Counted from the stretch's first letter, positions 8,971 to 17,873 are shown. The stretch is DNA of 64,000 nucleotides from Companilactobacillus ginsenosidimutans (GCF_001050475.1 NZ_CP012034.1:1798001-1862000), one strand, 5' to 3'. Made by a program: numbers and translations. Notes: generated by a model from the letters alone, not told the origin.

Positions 8971-9010
8971 AATTATTTCTCCTTTTAAGGTACTTGTAGT
9001 ACTTGAAAAG

Positions 9011-9038
9011 ATAATAGCACGATTTATCTAGTTGTCAA
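9011..9038 (-). promoter_or_regulatory. Promoter of the MFS/DUF4811 operon
   Basis: Minus strand: TTGACA (9033-9038) and TATTAT (9011-9016) separated by 16 bp. A strong consensus, so repression by the neighbouring TetR protein is expected. Confidence 0.75.
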
Positions 9039-9054
9039 CGAATTGTCTCATTAC

Positions 9055-9158
9055 TTGCTATGGCTAACTATCTGACACGTGTTTGGGACTGGTTCTATGT
9101 GATATAAAATTTTTTCTAATAAGAATTTATCCGTACCTTAAATAGTTGACATAGCTAA
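9055..9158. promoter_or_regulatory. Distal inverted repeat, candidate TetR operators
   Basis: TAGTTGACATAGCTAA (9143-9158) recurs as the near-complement TTGCTATGGCTAACTA (9055-9070), 12 of 16 positions matching, and TAGTTG appears again at 9028-9034 inside the MFS promoter. The sites lie in the divergent intergenic region and are plausible operators for the TetR protein. Confidence 0.45.
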
Positions 9159-9210
9159 TTAAAACATTCACTATAAAGTTAATTAATTTCTTATTTAGAA
9201 GGGAACAATT

Positions 9211-9810
9211 ATGGCACAGAGACGTCGTGGTAAAGAGCTTGAGGACGCTATTTTGACTGCTACTTGGCAGTTATTACAGACTACTGGTTACAGTGAAATG
9301 ACGATGGATGACATTGCGAATACGGCGAAGACTAACAAGAATGCTATTTATCGTCGTTGGAAGACTAAGCTTGAGGTTACGGTTGAGGCAATAAAAAAAT
9401 TCTCGCCTGTCTCGGAGGTTTTCGCTTCTATGAAAGCTCCGGACAACGGTAATTTGCATGATGACTTGGTTGAATTAATGGATATTCCACTGACTTTGAT
9501 TAAGCCGATTGGTTTGAAAAATATTAAGGGTGCGCTACGTGATGCTTTACCTAATATTTCGAAGGCAAATGCAATTAATTATCGAAAGATGACTGACAAT
9601 AATATTTTAACGAAGAGTTTGATGACTATTTTGAAGAATGCCTATCGCCGCAGCGAGATAAAAACTGAGCCGGAGAAATTCACTGATACAGTTAAAAATA
9701 TGCCAATTATGTTGCTGATATCTCGAATTGTTAGTGAGGAAGATTATGATCAGTCAACTGTCCTATTTTTTGTTGAAAAGATACTAATTCCAGTGTTTGC
9801 GGCACAATAA
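9211..9810 (+). CDS. TetR/AcrR family transcriptional regulator
   Basis: 199 residues. The N-terminal helix-turn-helix is clear: ILTATWQLLQTTGYSEMTMDDIA followed by NKNAIYRRWKTKLEV (residues about 13-56), the standard TetR pattern. The C-terminal ligand-binding domain is variable and gives no clue to the inducer. Divergent from the MFS/DUF4811 operon with a 240-bp shared control region, so it most likely represses that exporter and itself. AGAAGGGA precedes the ATG. Confidence 0.9.
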   Translation: MAQRRRGKELEDAILTATWQLLQTTGYSEMTMDDIANTAKTNKNAIYRRWKTKLEVTVEAIKKFSPVSEVFASMKAPDNGNLHDDLVELMDIPLTLIKPIGLKNIKGALRDALPNISKANAINYRKMTDNNILTKSLMTILKNAYRRSEIKTEPEKFTDTVKNMPIMLLISRIVSEEDYDQSTVLFFVEKILIPVFAAQ

Positions 9811-9816
9811 TATGAT

Positions 9817-9839
9817 ATACAAGAACGTATGTTCGTATA
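9817..9839. promoter_or_regulatory. LexA (SOS/DinR) box upstream of rarA
   Basis: GAACGTATGTTC (9823-9834) fits the Gram-positive LexA consensus GAAC-N4-GTTC and sits in a wider near-palindrome ATAC..GTAT. It is in the gap between the tetR stop and rarA, about 135 bp before the rarA start. Confidence 0.6.
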
Positions 9840-9968
9840 GATAAATACAACGTCAGATATAATGTTATTTTACGTTAATTACGTCACGTTTCATGTGAAA
9901 CAATGTTTCAGACACTTACAACCTCATGAGGTTTCGGGTGTTACTTTTCGGAAAGGGAGGGTTTTTAA

Positions 9969-11297
9969 ATGAAGCAAGGATCGATTTTTGATGACCAAGT
10001 TCAACAAGATAGTCCATTAGCAAATCGTGTTCGCCCAAAAGATTTTGATGGATTCACTGGTCAACAACACTTAATAGGTAAAGGGAAAATTTTGCGTGAC
10101 TTGATTGAGCAAGATAAGCTGTCATCAATGATATTTTGGGGACCTCCCGGGGTTGGGAAGACAACTCTTGCCGAAATTATTGCTCACAAAACCAAATCTC
10201 AGTTTATTACTTTTAGTGCTGTTACTAGTGGTATTAAAGAGATTCGTGAAATTATGGAAGAAGCTGAACAAAACCGTGAAATCGGTGAGCGGACGGTTGT
10301 TTTTATTGATGAAATCCATCGATTCAATAAGGCCCAACAAGATGCTTTCTTACCTTTTGTTGAGCGTGGCAGTATTACTTTAATTGGTGCCACGACAGAG
10401 AATCCTTCATTTGAAATCAACTCTGCCTTGCTGTCACGTTGCAAGGTGTTTGTTCTCAAACAATTAACTATCGATGATATCGTCGAGCTGCTTCATAATG
10501 CCCTCAAAAATCCAGAGGCATTTCCTGATTACAAGGTCGAAATCAGTGAGGATGATATTCGCTCGATTGCAGCATTTGCCAATGGAGATGCCAGAATGGC
10601 GTTGAATACTTTGGAAATGGCTGTTTTGAATGGTAATCGTAAAATTGATAAGGTCGAAGTTGAGGCTGGTTCTTTGGAGCAACTCATGAATACCAAATCT
10701 TTGCGTTATGACAAAAAGGGCGAGGAACACTACAACATCATTTCAGCTTTGCACAAATCAATGCGTAACAGTGACGTTGACGCTGCTGTTTACTGGTTGT
10801 CACGAATGCTTGAAGGTGGAGAAGATCCACTTTATATCGCTCGTCGCCTCGTCAGATTTGCCAGTGAGGATATTGGACTGGCTGACACCAGAGCTTTATC
10901 CTTGGCTGTCGAAGTTTTCCAAGCGTGTCAGTTCTTGGGGATGCCTGAATGCAATGTGCATTTGACGGAGTGTGTGATTTATTTGTCGTTGGCTCCGAAG
11001 TCGAATGCGGTGTACGAGGCTATTAGTAAGGCGAAATCTGATGTGAAGAAGACTGGGAATGTGCCGGTTCCTTTACAGATTCGCAATGCGCCGACGAAGT
11101 TGATGTCTGATTTGAACTACGGTAAGGACTACCAATATGCTCATAATACTGAGGACAAGTTGACGGATATGAAGACGATGCCTCCTGAACTTGAGGGTCA
11201 CGAGTATTATTTCCCTACTACTCAAGGTAATGAGGATCGTTTCAAGAATCGTTTGGAATACATTAAGGAATGGCACGAAAAGCATGATGAGGATTGA
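9969..11297 (+). CDS. rarA: Replication-associated recombination protein A
   Basis: 442 residues, the standard length for RarA/MgsA AAA+ ATPases that act at stalled replication forks. Walker A GPPGVGKTT at 58-66, Walker B FIDEIH at 112-117, sensor 1 GATTEN, and a C-terminal tetramerisation domain with YIARRLVRFASEDIGLAD, strongly conserved in the family. GGGAGGG precedes the ATG. A LexA-like box upstream suggests SOS control. A 14-bp palindrome AACCTCATGAGGTT (9921-9934) lies in the leader. Codon usage shifts to more TTG/GAG-rich towards the 3' end, without a break in homology. Confidence 0.95.
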   Translation: MKQGSIFDDQVQQDSPLANRVRPKDFDGFTGQQHLIGKGKILRDLIEQDKLSSMIFWGPPGVGKTTLAEIIAHKTKSQFITFSAVTSGIKEIREIMEEAEQNREIGERTVVFIDEIHRFNKAQQDAFLPFVERGSITLIGATTENPSFEINSALLSRCKVFVLKQLTIDDIVELLHNALKNPEAFPDYKVEISEDDIRSIAAFANGDARMALNTLEMAVLNGNRKIDKVEVEAGSLEQLMNTKSLRYDKKGEEHYNIISALHKSMRNSDVDAAVYWLSRMLEGGEDPLYIARRLVRFASEDIGLADTRALSLAVEVFQACQFLGMPECNVHLTECVIYLSLAPKSNAVYEAISKAKSDVKKTGNVPVPLQIRNAPTKLMSDLNYGKDYQYAHNTEDKLTDMKTMPPELEGHEYYFPTTQGNEDRFKNRLEYIKEWHEKHDED

Positions 11298-11320
11298 TTA
11301 AACTATTTGGGGTGGAGACT

Positions 11321-12199
11321 ATGGTTGTCGAAAAATTTGTTAAGACGAAGAAACTCAATATGGCTTACGAGGTGACTGGTCCGGAAGATGGAGAACCGGT
11401 TGTTTTGTTACATGGCTGGCCTGACTGCCCACGTACATGGGACGAGGTCTTACCTCATTTGCACAATCGCGGATATCGGACTTATGTACCGACTCTTCGT
11501 GGATTTGGTAGCACAAAATTTTTAGATGATGATGCTAGAAGAACTGGTGGGCCATTAGCTTTTGCTGCCGACATTAAGGAATTCATTGATGCCTTAAATT
11601 TGGCCCCTGTAAACATCATTGGACAAGATTGGGGTGCAAGTACAGCAATGAACTTAAGTTGTCTGTATGGTACTGATTTGGTTAAATCCGAAGTGGTTTT
11701 ATCTGAGGGTTGGAAAATATTTGGAAGATTGTCTTTGGAGCAGGTCAAAAATTATTGGTACCAATGGTATATGACGACCCCACAAGGTATGGAATACGTC
11801 CGCAAACGTCAAAGTGAGTTTGCTTTATTTATGTGGAAGCAATGGGATCCAAAATATCAAATGACTGCTCAAAAGGCGACTGTATTGACTAGCTATTTCC
11901 AAAACCCAGACTGGGCCGAAGTAACACTAGATACTTATCGTCAACGTTGGGGATATGATCCATTTGACGAAGAATACGCTGACCTACAAGCAAGTTTGGA
12001 TGCTACCTCAGAAATATTTGTGCCAACACTAAATATCATTGGAAAATCTGATTCCTGCACCGATTACAAAATGGCATCCGACATGGGTGACTATTTCACC
12101 GGCAGATTCGAGCAACAATTCTGGGATGACGGTGGTCACTTCATTCAACGTGAACGTCCAAGGGATGTGGCACTTGCTGCAGCTGAGTGGTTTAAATAA
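11321..12199 (+). CDS. Alpha/beta hydrolase, epoxide-hydrolase-like
   Basis: 292 residues. HGWPD (31-35) provides the oxyanion-hole region, GQDWG (101-105) carries an Asp nucleophile (D103) as in epoxide hydrolases and haloalkane dehalogenases, and GGHF near 271-274 supplies the catalytic His (H273). A cap domain with YWYQWYM and LFMWKQWDP lies between. The family hydrolyses epoxides or halides through an aspartyl ester; the substrate is not known. Start chosen at ATG 11321 because GGGTGGAG lies just upstream; the frame is open from TTG 11294, which overlaps the rarA end. Probably co-transcribed with rarA. Confidence 0.88.
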   Translation: MVVEKFVKTKKLNMAYEVTGPEDGEPVVLLHGWPDCPRTWDEVLPHLHNRGYRTYVPTLRGFGSTKFLDDDARRTGGPLAFAADIKEFIDALNLAPVNIIGQDWGASTAMNLSCLYGTDLVKSEVVLSEGWKIFGRLSLEQVKNYWYQWYMTTPQGMEYVRKRQSEFALFMWKQWDPKYQMTAQKATVLTSYFQNPDWAEVTLDTYRQRWGYDPFDEEYADLQASLDATSEIFVPTLNIIGKSDSCTDYKMASDMGDYFTGRFEQQFWDDGGHFIQRERPRDVALAAAEWFK

Positions 12200-12263
12200 G
12201 ATTAATTAGTGACAATATAGTATTAATAGTGTTGAAATCTACGACTATTGGAGGAAATCCATT

Positions 12264-12965
12264 TTGAATATTCCTGAAGAATTTGATGGTTTTTTAATTT
12301 GTCCTGGTTATTCACGAAAACAAATCAATCAATTCAAAAGAATTTTTGCCATGGATAATTTGAATCACATCTCAAAAAAAGAACAGTATCTTCAAATGAG
12401 AAAATATTCAAATGATAATCGATCATATTCTCTGGATGTAAGAGTAAATAAGGAGCTTGTTGGTAGATTCTATATTCAAATAGAGTCTGTGAAACTTTCA
12501 ATTGAGACGTTTCGTATTATTAATAAAAAGTCAGAGGAAATGTTTCGTGAAGAAAGTTTTTACGGTATTAAGGATGAAAATGGGCTTGATCGAATTAATA
12601 ATTCTATCTATGGAGGGTTTGGATCATATGAACCCTATCCTACAGTTACGGCAAAGGCTGCAGCATTGTGGTATAAAATAGCTACAAACCAGTTTTTTAA
12701 TAATGGAAATAAACGAACAGCGATGTTGTCCGCAATATATCTATTAGCTGAAAATTATTATACTTTTGATGTTAAAGATGTTAAACGAATGTATGATATT
12801 TCATTGGCTGCAGCGAATAATGAAATAAACATTAAGTATATTGAAAGATTTATTAATGGGCATGTATCTTTGGGATATGAGCATATGGAAAATACATTTG
12901 AAAACAAAGATTTTGATTCTTTTATATCACTTGAATTTAAAAATTCAGATAGTATACTACATTAA
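12264..12965 (+). CDS. Fic/Doc-like protein with His-to-Asn change in the active-site motif
   Basis: 233 residues. The Fic core is at 115-160: NQFFNNGNKRTAML (142-155) fits the Doc/Fic motif H-x-F-x-x-x-N-K-R, but the first residue is Asn142 instead of the catalytic His. The preceding helix AALWYKIATNQ and the downstream YLLAENYYTF also fit the fold. N-terminal 70 residues are unassigned. Starts at TTG with a perfect TTGGAGGAAA site. A 59-codon gene follows 19 bases after the stop. Loss of the His predicts loss of AMP- or phosphotransferase activity, so it may be a decayed toxin or a regulator. Confidence 0.75.
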   Translation: MNIPEEFDGFLICPGYSRKQINQFKRIFAMDNLNHISKKEQYLQMRKYSNDNRSYSLDVRVNKELVGRFYIQIESVKLSIETFRIINKKSEEMFREESFYGIKDENGLDRINNSIYGGFGSYEPYPTVTAKAAALWYKIATNQFFNNGNKRTAMLSAIYLLAENYYTFDVKDVKRMYDISLAAANNEINIKYIERFINGHVSLGYEHMENTFENKDFDSFISLEFKNSDSILH

Positions 12966-12984
12966 TACGAAAGAGGGTTTTAAC

Positions 12985-13164
12985 ATGGAAATGCCAGCTA
13001 AAAATTTAAAACGTCCTATGTCTGCAAACGAAATAGCAAAACAAGTTTCAACTCGTTTTTCAGGCCAATCCTATAATGATACAACCAAAGTTGAAAAAAA
13101 TATTACTGAAATGTTAAAGATCCCTGAAATTGCATCAGTGGTTGAAAAACTTTCGAAAATTTAG
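12985..13164 (+). CDS. Small protein, probable operon partner of the Fic-like protein
   Basis: 59 residues (MEMPAKNLKRPMSANEIAKQ at the start), basic N-terminus and helical remainder, with no match I recognise. AAAGAGGG lies upstream at good distance. It follows the Fic-like gene directly and before the terminator at 13240-13277, so the two form an operon. Antitoxin or DNA-binding roles are possible but unsupported by motif. An upstream extension in the same frame overlaps the Fic gene and is unlikely. Confidence 0.62.
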   Translation: MEMPAKNLKRPMSANEIAKQVSTRFSGQSYNDTTKVEKNITEMLKIPEIASVVEKLSKI

Positions 13165-13239
13165 ACAGTAAATAAAGAACAATCCATCTTTGTGATTGTT
13201 TTAAAAAGTGGATACATAATAATTAGATAAACCTTATGT

Positions 13240-13277
13240 AAAAAGCATGTCTCGATGTATTTGAGGCATGCTTTTTG
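13240..13277. terminator. Bidirectional terminator
   Basis: AAAAGCATG-CTC paired with GAG-CATGCTTTTT, flanked by A and T runs, between the small gene (plus) and the DUF6056-like gene (minus). Confidence 0.85.
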
Positions 13278-13285
13278 TTCTCGTA

Positions 13286-14734
13286 TTATAATAATTTTCT
13301 GCTAATTAAAAATTCTTTCCAGTATGAACCGGACTGTTGATCAAACTCATCGTTAACGTACACATATTTTCGGTGAGGTAAGTGGTCTTTTAATATTCCA
13401 CCTTCAAAGAATGATTGTTCGCTTACTCGAATCAAGTTAGCTTGATAGTTTGTAACCATTTTATGTTGATGATTGATCGAAAAAAGTAGCAGTATTGTAG
13501 CTAAAGCAAAATTTATATGAATAGATTTGATACGAACTTTTGAAAGTGCCACGTGAAAGAACCTAATACCAATTAAGTACATGAAGACATATGGGAAGAA
13601 GTATGGCCTGCTACTAATTGGTGATGAAACTAGTAACATTTCTGCTGTAAATACACCCGCCAGTAAATAAAAACTCCACATAACGACATCTTTTTTGAAA
13701 AATAAACCAATACAAAGTCCAATAAATACGACAAAAATTATACTTATTATTGCATCCGGATTTGAGATGTGTTTATCTAAATCGTTAAATGTATAAGAAT
13801 AGCTCATTGGATTTTTTCTTAAATCGTAATTTATGAATAAATAATATAGTGAGAAGAATCCTGTAGAAGCAAGAAGTGGCACTTTAGCAAATACATTCAT
13901 CTTTGATTTGATAATTATAATTCCGATTGCTACCAAAATAATCATCAATAAAAATAGATTGAAAGTTATTAACCAAAAATGTGTCATATCGGAGTATATT
14001 CTCCAAATATCACTTAGATCAGTAGTAGTAGCTCGATAAGTTTGATGGTCGCGATATGAGGGATGTAAAAACATAAGTATGATTGAAAAAATCGACCCCA
14101 ATAAATATGTTAAGTGAAATGATTTTATGTTTTTTCGTAAAAATAAGACTGTTGCGATACCGATTAGTAATTGAACAATAGTGATTGATTCCATGAAAAG
14201 ACCGGTAACCAGTCCTAATCCCAATGTTATCCAAGGTAATACTTTGAGTTTTTGAATTTTTTCTCCAGTGTTAAACAGAATTACTAGATAGAAAAGTAAT
14301 AATGCAATAGGTGGAACGTAATTAACGAAACCTGCATTCCAAACAAGCAAGTTGTTCATAAAAGCGGTTTGCATTGTGAATATGAATAAAAATGACAACC
14401 ACAGACTTGTATTACTTTTATTAGATAATTGCCAAATACACCAGACCAAGAGTGTCCAGAAAACGGCAAAAACAATCATTGAAATCCAAAGGTGTCTTAT
14501 GGTCACAATCTCGAAAAGATTTCCTAAATAACGTCCGTTACTGCTGCCACCGTAAATTTCTTGGGGTCCATAGAAAAAATGACGTAAAAGGTAGGCTCCT
14601 TTGGGACCATACCAAAAGTAGTCGTCAGCGGACGGTATTACGAAATCACGAAAAATGGCGAAGTAAATAAAATATCCTGCAAAAATAAGCGTATTGAGTA
14701 TTTGTACTCTTTTAAAGTTAACTTTAACTGTCAT
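13286..14734 (-). CDS. Polytopic membrane protein, DUF6056/GT-C-like
   Basis: 482 residues with about 11-12 membrane segments. An early extracytoplasmic loop holds PSADDYFWYG (34-43) and later SSNGRYLGN, a D-D-Y/W and GRYL pattern typical of DUF6056-type proteins that resemble GT-C glycosyltransferases using polyprenyl-phosphate sugars. The C-terminal soluble part ends with YVYVNDEFDQQSGSYWKEFL. Function not proven; a role in modifying surface glycopolymers is an inference from the fold. Stand-alone gene. It is unusually AT-rich, as is the adjacent Fic locus. Confidence 0.72.
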   Translation of the reverse strand: MTVKVNFKRVQILNTLIFAGYFIYFAIFRDFVIPSADDYFWYGPKGAYLLRHFFYGPQEIYGGSSNGRYLGNLFEIVTIRHLWISMIVFAVFWTLLVWCIWQLSNKSNTSLWLSFLFIFTMQTAFMNNLLVWNAGFVNYVPPIALLLFYLVILFNTGEKIQKLKVLPWITLGLGLVTGLFMESITIVQLLIGIATVLFLRKNIKSFHLTYLLGSIFSIILMFLHPSYRDHQTYRATTTDLSDIWRIYSDMTHFWLITFNLFLLMIILVAIGIIIIKSKMNVFAKVPLLASTGFFSLYYLFINYDLRKNPMSYSYTFNDLDKHISNPDAIISIIFVVFIGLCIGLFFKKDVVMWSFYLLAGVFTAEMLLVSSPISSRPYFFPYVFMYLIGIRFFHVALSKVRIKSIHINFALATILLLFSINHQHKMVTNYQANLIRVSEQSFFEGGILKDHLPHRKYVYVNDEFDQQSGSYWKEFLISRKLL

Positions 14735-14892
14735 AAATGCTAGTTTATCATAGGTCCTAGAGCTATTGTCATTATTAAAAAAGGAATTTTGAAATTAATA
14801 TATTGATGAATTGTTGAATAAATTATATACCCACACCTATCAATTTAGATGTGGGTATTTTAATCTCCAAAAAAATTTAGTAATTTCCCTTG

Positions 14893-14921
14893 TTGACATT
14901 TGTAGACGATGAGCATATTAT
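14893..14921 (+). promoter_or_regulatory. Promoter of the copper operon with possible cop-box
   Basis: TTGACA (14893-14898) and TATTAT (14916-14921) are 17 bp apart, a near-consensus promoter. GACATTTGTA overlapping the -35 and TACAAACGTA at 14934-14943 are each one mismatch from the CopY operator TACANNTGTA. No copY gene is seen in the window, so the operator call is weak; the promoter call is good. Confidence 0.7.
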
Positions 14922-14966
14922 CTGTTTATCGATTACAAACGTAAACAGAAAAGTGAGGGGATTCAT

Positions 14967-15338
14967 TTGGCTAAGATTTTAGTACTAGTTATAGGTATTG
15001 CGGTGATTGGTTTCATCGTTTGGTGGTTCTTTGGCAAGCATGAGGCCGCTGAAGTTTCAGCTGATGTGACTGAAGATTTGCAGACAATTGACGTTGAGGT
15101 CAATGGTGGTTATTCACCTGAAAAGGTCGTTTTGAAAAAGGGTGTGCCAGCGATTCTCAACTTTACCCGCAATGATCAATCAAGCTGTTTGGACCGAGTC
15201 GTCTTTTCCGACTTCGGAATCAACCAAGCCTTGCCAATCAATGAAAAAGAAGAAATCAAAATAGATACCAGCAAGCCCGGCGAATATACATGGGCCTGCG
15301 GTATGGATATGTTCCATGGGAAATTAATAATTAAATAA
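14967..15338 (+). CDS. Membrane-anchored cupredoxin-like protein
   Basis: 123 residues: an N-terminal membrane segment (about 3-21, ILVLVIGIAVIGFIVWWF) then a cupredoxin fold facing outside or within the envelope. Likely copper ligands are in SSCLDRV and the C-terminal WACGMDMFHG, a Cys-x-Met-x-Met-x-x-His arrangement. First gene of a three-gene operon with a second cupredoxin and a CPC-type ATPase, so it probably binds or delivers copper. It begins at TTG with GTGAGGGGA upstream. Confidence 0.82.
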   Translation: MAKILVLVIGIAVIGFIVWWFFGKHEAAEVSADVTEDLQTIDVEVNGGYSPEKVVLKKGVPAILNFTRNDQSSCLDRVVFSDFGINQALPINEKEEIKIDTSKPGEYTWACGMDMFHGKLIIK

Positions 15339-15351
15339 GGGGATATTAATC

Positions 15352-15624
15352 ATGACAGAAAACACACAAGAAGCAAAAGTAGAAGTAGCCGGTGGATACA
15401 AACCAAACGTCGTAACTTTGAAAAAAGGTATTCCAGCAAAAATTTCATTTACCCGCACTAACGACCAAGGTTGTTTAGATGTCGTACATTCTAAGACACT
15501 AGGATTTGAAGAAGAGTTACCTATAAATGTGACTAAAACAGTTGATATACCTACTGACAAAGCAGGAGAATTCGACTTTAGTTGCGGAATGGACATGTTC
15601 TTTGGAAAAGTGGTGATTGAATAA
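15352..15624 (+). CDS. Soluble cupredoxin-like protein
   Basis: 90 residues, no signal or membrane segment, so probably cytoplasmic. It is a paralogue of the preceding protein's soluble domain: [22 protein letters not shown] matches GGYSPEKVVLKKGVPAILNFTR in part, QGCLDVV matches SSCLDRV, and [14 protein letters not shown] matches ACGMDMFHGKLIIK. The His of the first protein is Phe here. Its stop overlaps the ATPase start (TAATG). Likely a copper chaperone for the ATPase; this stands in for the missing N-terminal metal-binding domain of that pump. Confidence 0.82.
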   Translation: MTENTQEAKVEVAGGYKPNVVTLKKGIPAKISFTRTNDQGCLDVVHSKTLGFEEELPINVTKTVDIPTDKAGEFDFSCGMDMFFGKVVIE

Positions 15625-17549
15625 TGTCGATCACGAAACGTTTTTGGATATCATTAATTTTTTCATTACCAATGTTGGCTAACATGATTATGATGCCAAT
15701 GGGATTCATGATTCCGGGCGGAGATTGGCTTCAATTATTCTTAACAACCGTAGTAATGGCAGTTTCAGCTGTCCCATTTTGGAAGAGTGCTTGGGCATCG
15801 TTCACCAAGCATCACTCAAATATGGATACGTTAGTTGCAATTGGTACACTAGTCGCATACATATATAGTATCTACGCAATGGCAACACACCAACCAGTTT
15901 ATTTCGAGAGTGCCGCCTTCGTAACAACCTTCGTGCTCCTTGGACAGGTCTTCGAGGAACGTATGAGAAATAATGCATCGGACGCTGTTAGTAAATTGGT
16001 CGACTTACAAGCTAAAGAAGCAGATGTCATGCGTGACGGAAAATTCGTCAAACTTCCTTTATCAGAAGTCGTTGTTGGTGACGTTATTCGTGTTAAACCT
16101 GGTGAGAAAATTGCAGTCGATGGCGAAATTACTGAAGGAACTTCAACTGTCGACGAATCAATGGTCACAGGCGAAAGCATGCCAGTTGAGAAGAAGTCTG
16201 GCGACAAGGTAATTGGATCAACAATCAACAGTAACGGAACGTTCATGTTCAAAGCTGAAAAGGTCGGCGACGACACGATGCTTTCTCAAATTGTTGAACT
16301 CGTCAAAAAGGCTCAAAACAGTCACGCTCCGATTCAAAATTTGACCGACAAAGTTTCGGACATCTTCGTCCCAGCGGTCTTAATTATCGCAATTTTAACC
16401 TTCATGATTTGGTACGTATTCCTCGGGGCTACATTAGCTAGCTCCCTAATTTTCGCCGTTGCGGTCGTCGTTATCGCCTGTCCTTGTGCACTCGGATTGG
16501 CAACTCCAACAGCTTTGATGGTCGGAACTGGTCGTTCTGCCAAAATGGGAATTTTGATCAAAAATGGTGAAGTTCTCGAAGCCGTTAACGACGTCAAAAC
16601 AGTCGTATTCGACAAGACAGGTACAATCACCGTTGGAAAACCTGAAGTAACTAACGTTATTGGTGATGAAAAAGCTGTTTTAGAGTTAGCCACGGGATTG
16701 GAACAATCTTCCGAACAACCTCTAGCTTCAGCAATCGTTAAAAGAGCCGAAGAAAATAAGATTTCTGTGCCGGCTGTAAGTAATTTCCAAGCAATTGAGG
16801 GTAAGGGTGTCGAAGCCAAAGTTAACGGACAAAAAGCTTTTGTCGGAAATGACAAATTGCTTGAGGATGTCGAGATTGATTCAGAAATGAAACAACAAGT
16901 AACCACCCTTCAAGAAGAAGCAAAAACAGTCGTCTTCGTAGGTATTGATAACAAAGTTATCGGACTAATTGCCATCCAAGACACGCCAAAAGAAACATCA
17001 AAAGAAGCTATTGCCGACTTGAAGGCACGTGGCTTGAAGACAGTTATGTTAACTGGAGACAACCAATTAGTCGCTGAAGCAATTGCCAAACAAGTTGGAA
17101 TCGACGAAGTTATTGCTGACGTTTTACCTAGTGACAAAGCAGATCATGTTAAATCACTACAAGAATCAGGAAAAGTTGCCTTTGTCGGTGATGGTATCAA
17201 CGATGCACCAGCATTGACGGTCGCAGATGTCGGAATTGCCATGGGTTCAGGGACTGACATTGCCATCGAATCTGGTGGAATCGTCCTCGTTAAAAATGAT
17301 TTGAGGGATGTTGATAAAGCACTTGCTTTGAGCAAGAAAACTTTCAACCGAATCAAATTGAACTTGTTCTGGGCCTTCATTTACAACGTTTTAGGAATTC
17401 CAGTTGCTGCCGGAATTTTCTATGGAATTGGATTGACACTTAGTCCCGAATTAGCAGGACTAGCAATGGCCTTCAGTTCATTGTCAGTTGTAACAAGTTC
17501 TATGCTGTTGAACAAAGCTAAAATTACTGCGAAAGTAAAAGCTGCATAG
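15624..17549 (+). CDS. Copper-transporting P1B-type ATPase (CPC type, no N-terminal HMA domain)
   Basis: 641 residues. Membrane segments flank an actuator domain with TGES (182-185), the transmembrane metal site CPC at 286-288, the phosphorylation motif DKTGT at 330-334, HP-like SEQPLASAI in the nucleotide domain, and GDGIND near 527. The CPC motif indicates monovalent copper (or silver). No GMxCxxC heavy-metal domain precedes the first membrane segment, shorter than typical CopA by 70-150 residues. Export is the usual direction in this family. Third gene of the cupredoxin operon, translationally coupled to gene two, with a terminator right after. Confidence 0.93.
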   Translation: MSITKRFWISLIFSLPMLANMIMMPMGFMIPGGDWLQLFLTTVVMAVSAVPFWKSAWASFTKHHSNMDTLVAIGTLVAYIYSIYAMATHQPVYFESAAFVTTFVLLGQVFEERMRNNASDAVSKLVDLQAKEADVMRDGKFVKLPLSEVVVGDVIRVKPGEKIAVDGEITEGTSTVDESMVTGESMPVEKKSGDKVIGSTINSNGTFMFKAEKVGDDTMLSQIVELVKKAQNSHAPIQNLTDKVSDIFVPAVLIIAILTFMIWYVFLGATLASSLIFAVAVVVIACPCALGLATPTALMVGTGRSAKMGILIKNGEVLEAVNDVKTVVFDKTGTITVGKPEVTNVIGDEKAVLELATGLEQSSEQPLASAIVKRAEENKISVPAVSNFQAIEGKGVEAKVNGQKAFVGNDKLLEDVEIDSEMKQQVTTLQEEAKTVVFVGIDNKVIGLIAIQDTPKETSKEAIADLKARGLKTVMLTGDNQLVAEAIAKQVGIDEVIADVLPSDKADHVKSLQESGKVAFVGDGINDAPALTVADVGIAMGSGTDIAIESGGIVLVKNDLRDVDKALALSKKTFNRIKLNLFWAFIYNVLGIPVAAGIFYGIGLTLSPELAGLAMAFSSLSVVTSSMLLNKAKITAKVKAA

Positions 17550-17556
17550 ACAAATT

Positions 17557-17588
17557 AAGACGAAAATCGAACGATTTCCGTCTTTTTT
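17557..17588 (+). terminator. Intrinsic terminator of the copper operon
   Basis: AAGACG-AAATCG and CGATTT-CGTCTT arms followed by a T-run, seven bases after the ATPase stop. Confidence 0.85.
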
Positions 17589-17601
17589 CTTGTATAAAAA
17601 T

Positions 17602-17640
17602 GTAAAACATGTTTTACTTTAAGTGTAAAAGATGTTTTAC
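17602..17640 (+). promoter_or_regulatory. Tandem 16-bp operator palindromes upstream of the XRE gene
   Basis: GTAAAACATGTTTTAC (17602-17617) is a perfect palindrome. GTAAAAGATGTTTTAC (17625-17640) differs by one base. Centres are 23 bp apart, about two helical turns, and just before the ribosome site of the XRE gene. They are the natural binding sites of that regulator. Confidence 0.7.
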
Positions 17641-17660
17641 ATTTGGTTGATGAGGTTACT

Positions 17661-17873
17661 ATGAAAAATCTAATTAGAGAGAAAAGAAAAGAGCTTAAAC
17701 TATCACAAGAAGAGTTAGCTAACACGGCTGGTGTTACTCGACAGACTATCAATGCTATTGAAAACGAAAAATATGATCCGTCGTTGAAACTGGCATTCCA
17801 GTTGGCAGCAATATTACATATTCGAGTTGATCAGTTATTTATATTTGGAGATGAGCGTGATGACCAATACTAA
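17661..17873 (+). CDS. Small XRE-family transcriptional regulator (YgzD/YozG-like)
   Basis: 70 residues that are almost entirely one helix-turn-helix domain: IREKRKELKLSQEELANTAG, VTRQTINAIENEKYDPSL, and the family's typical ending LAAILHIRVDQLF. Such proteins are often encoded with short membrane proteins carrying a D-E-R motif, as here. ATG 17661 is used because GAGG lies just upstream; a TTG start at 17643 is less likely. Two palindromes directly upstream imply autoregulation. Its end overlaps the next gene. Confidence 0.88.
   Translation: MKNLIREKRKELKLSQEELANTAGVTRQTINAIENEKYDPSLKLAFQLAAILHIRVDQLFIFGDERDDQY

Noticed and set aside
14934..14943. Second CopY-like box TACAAACGTA
   Set aside because: One mismatch in the core TGTA half and no copY gene in the window; noted only within the promoter entry.
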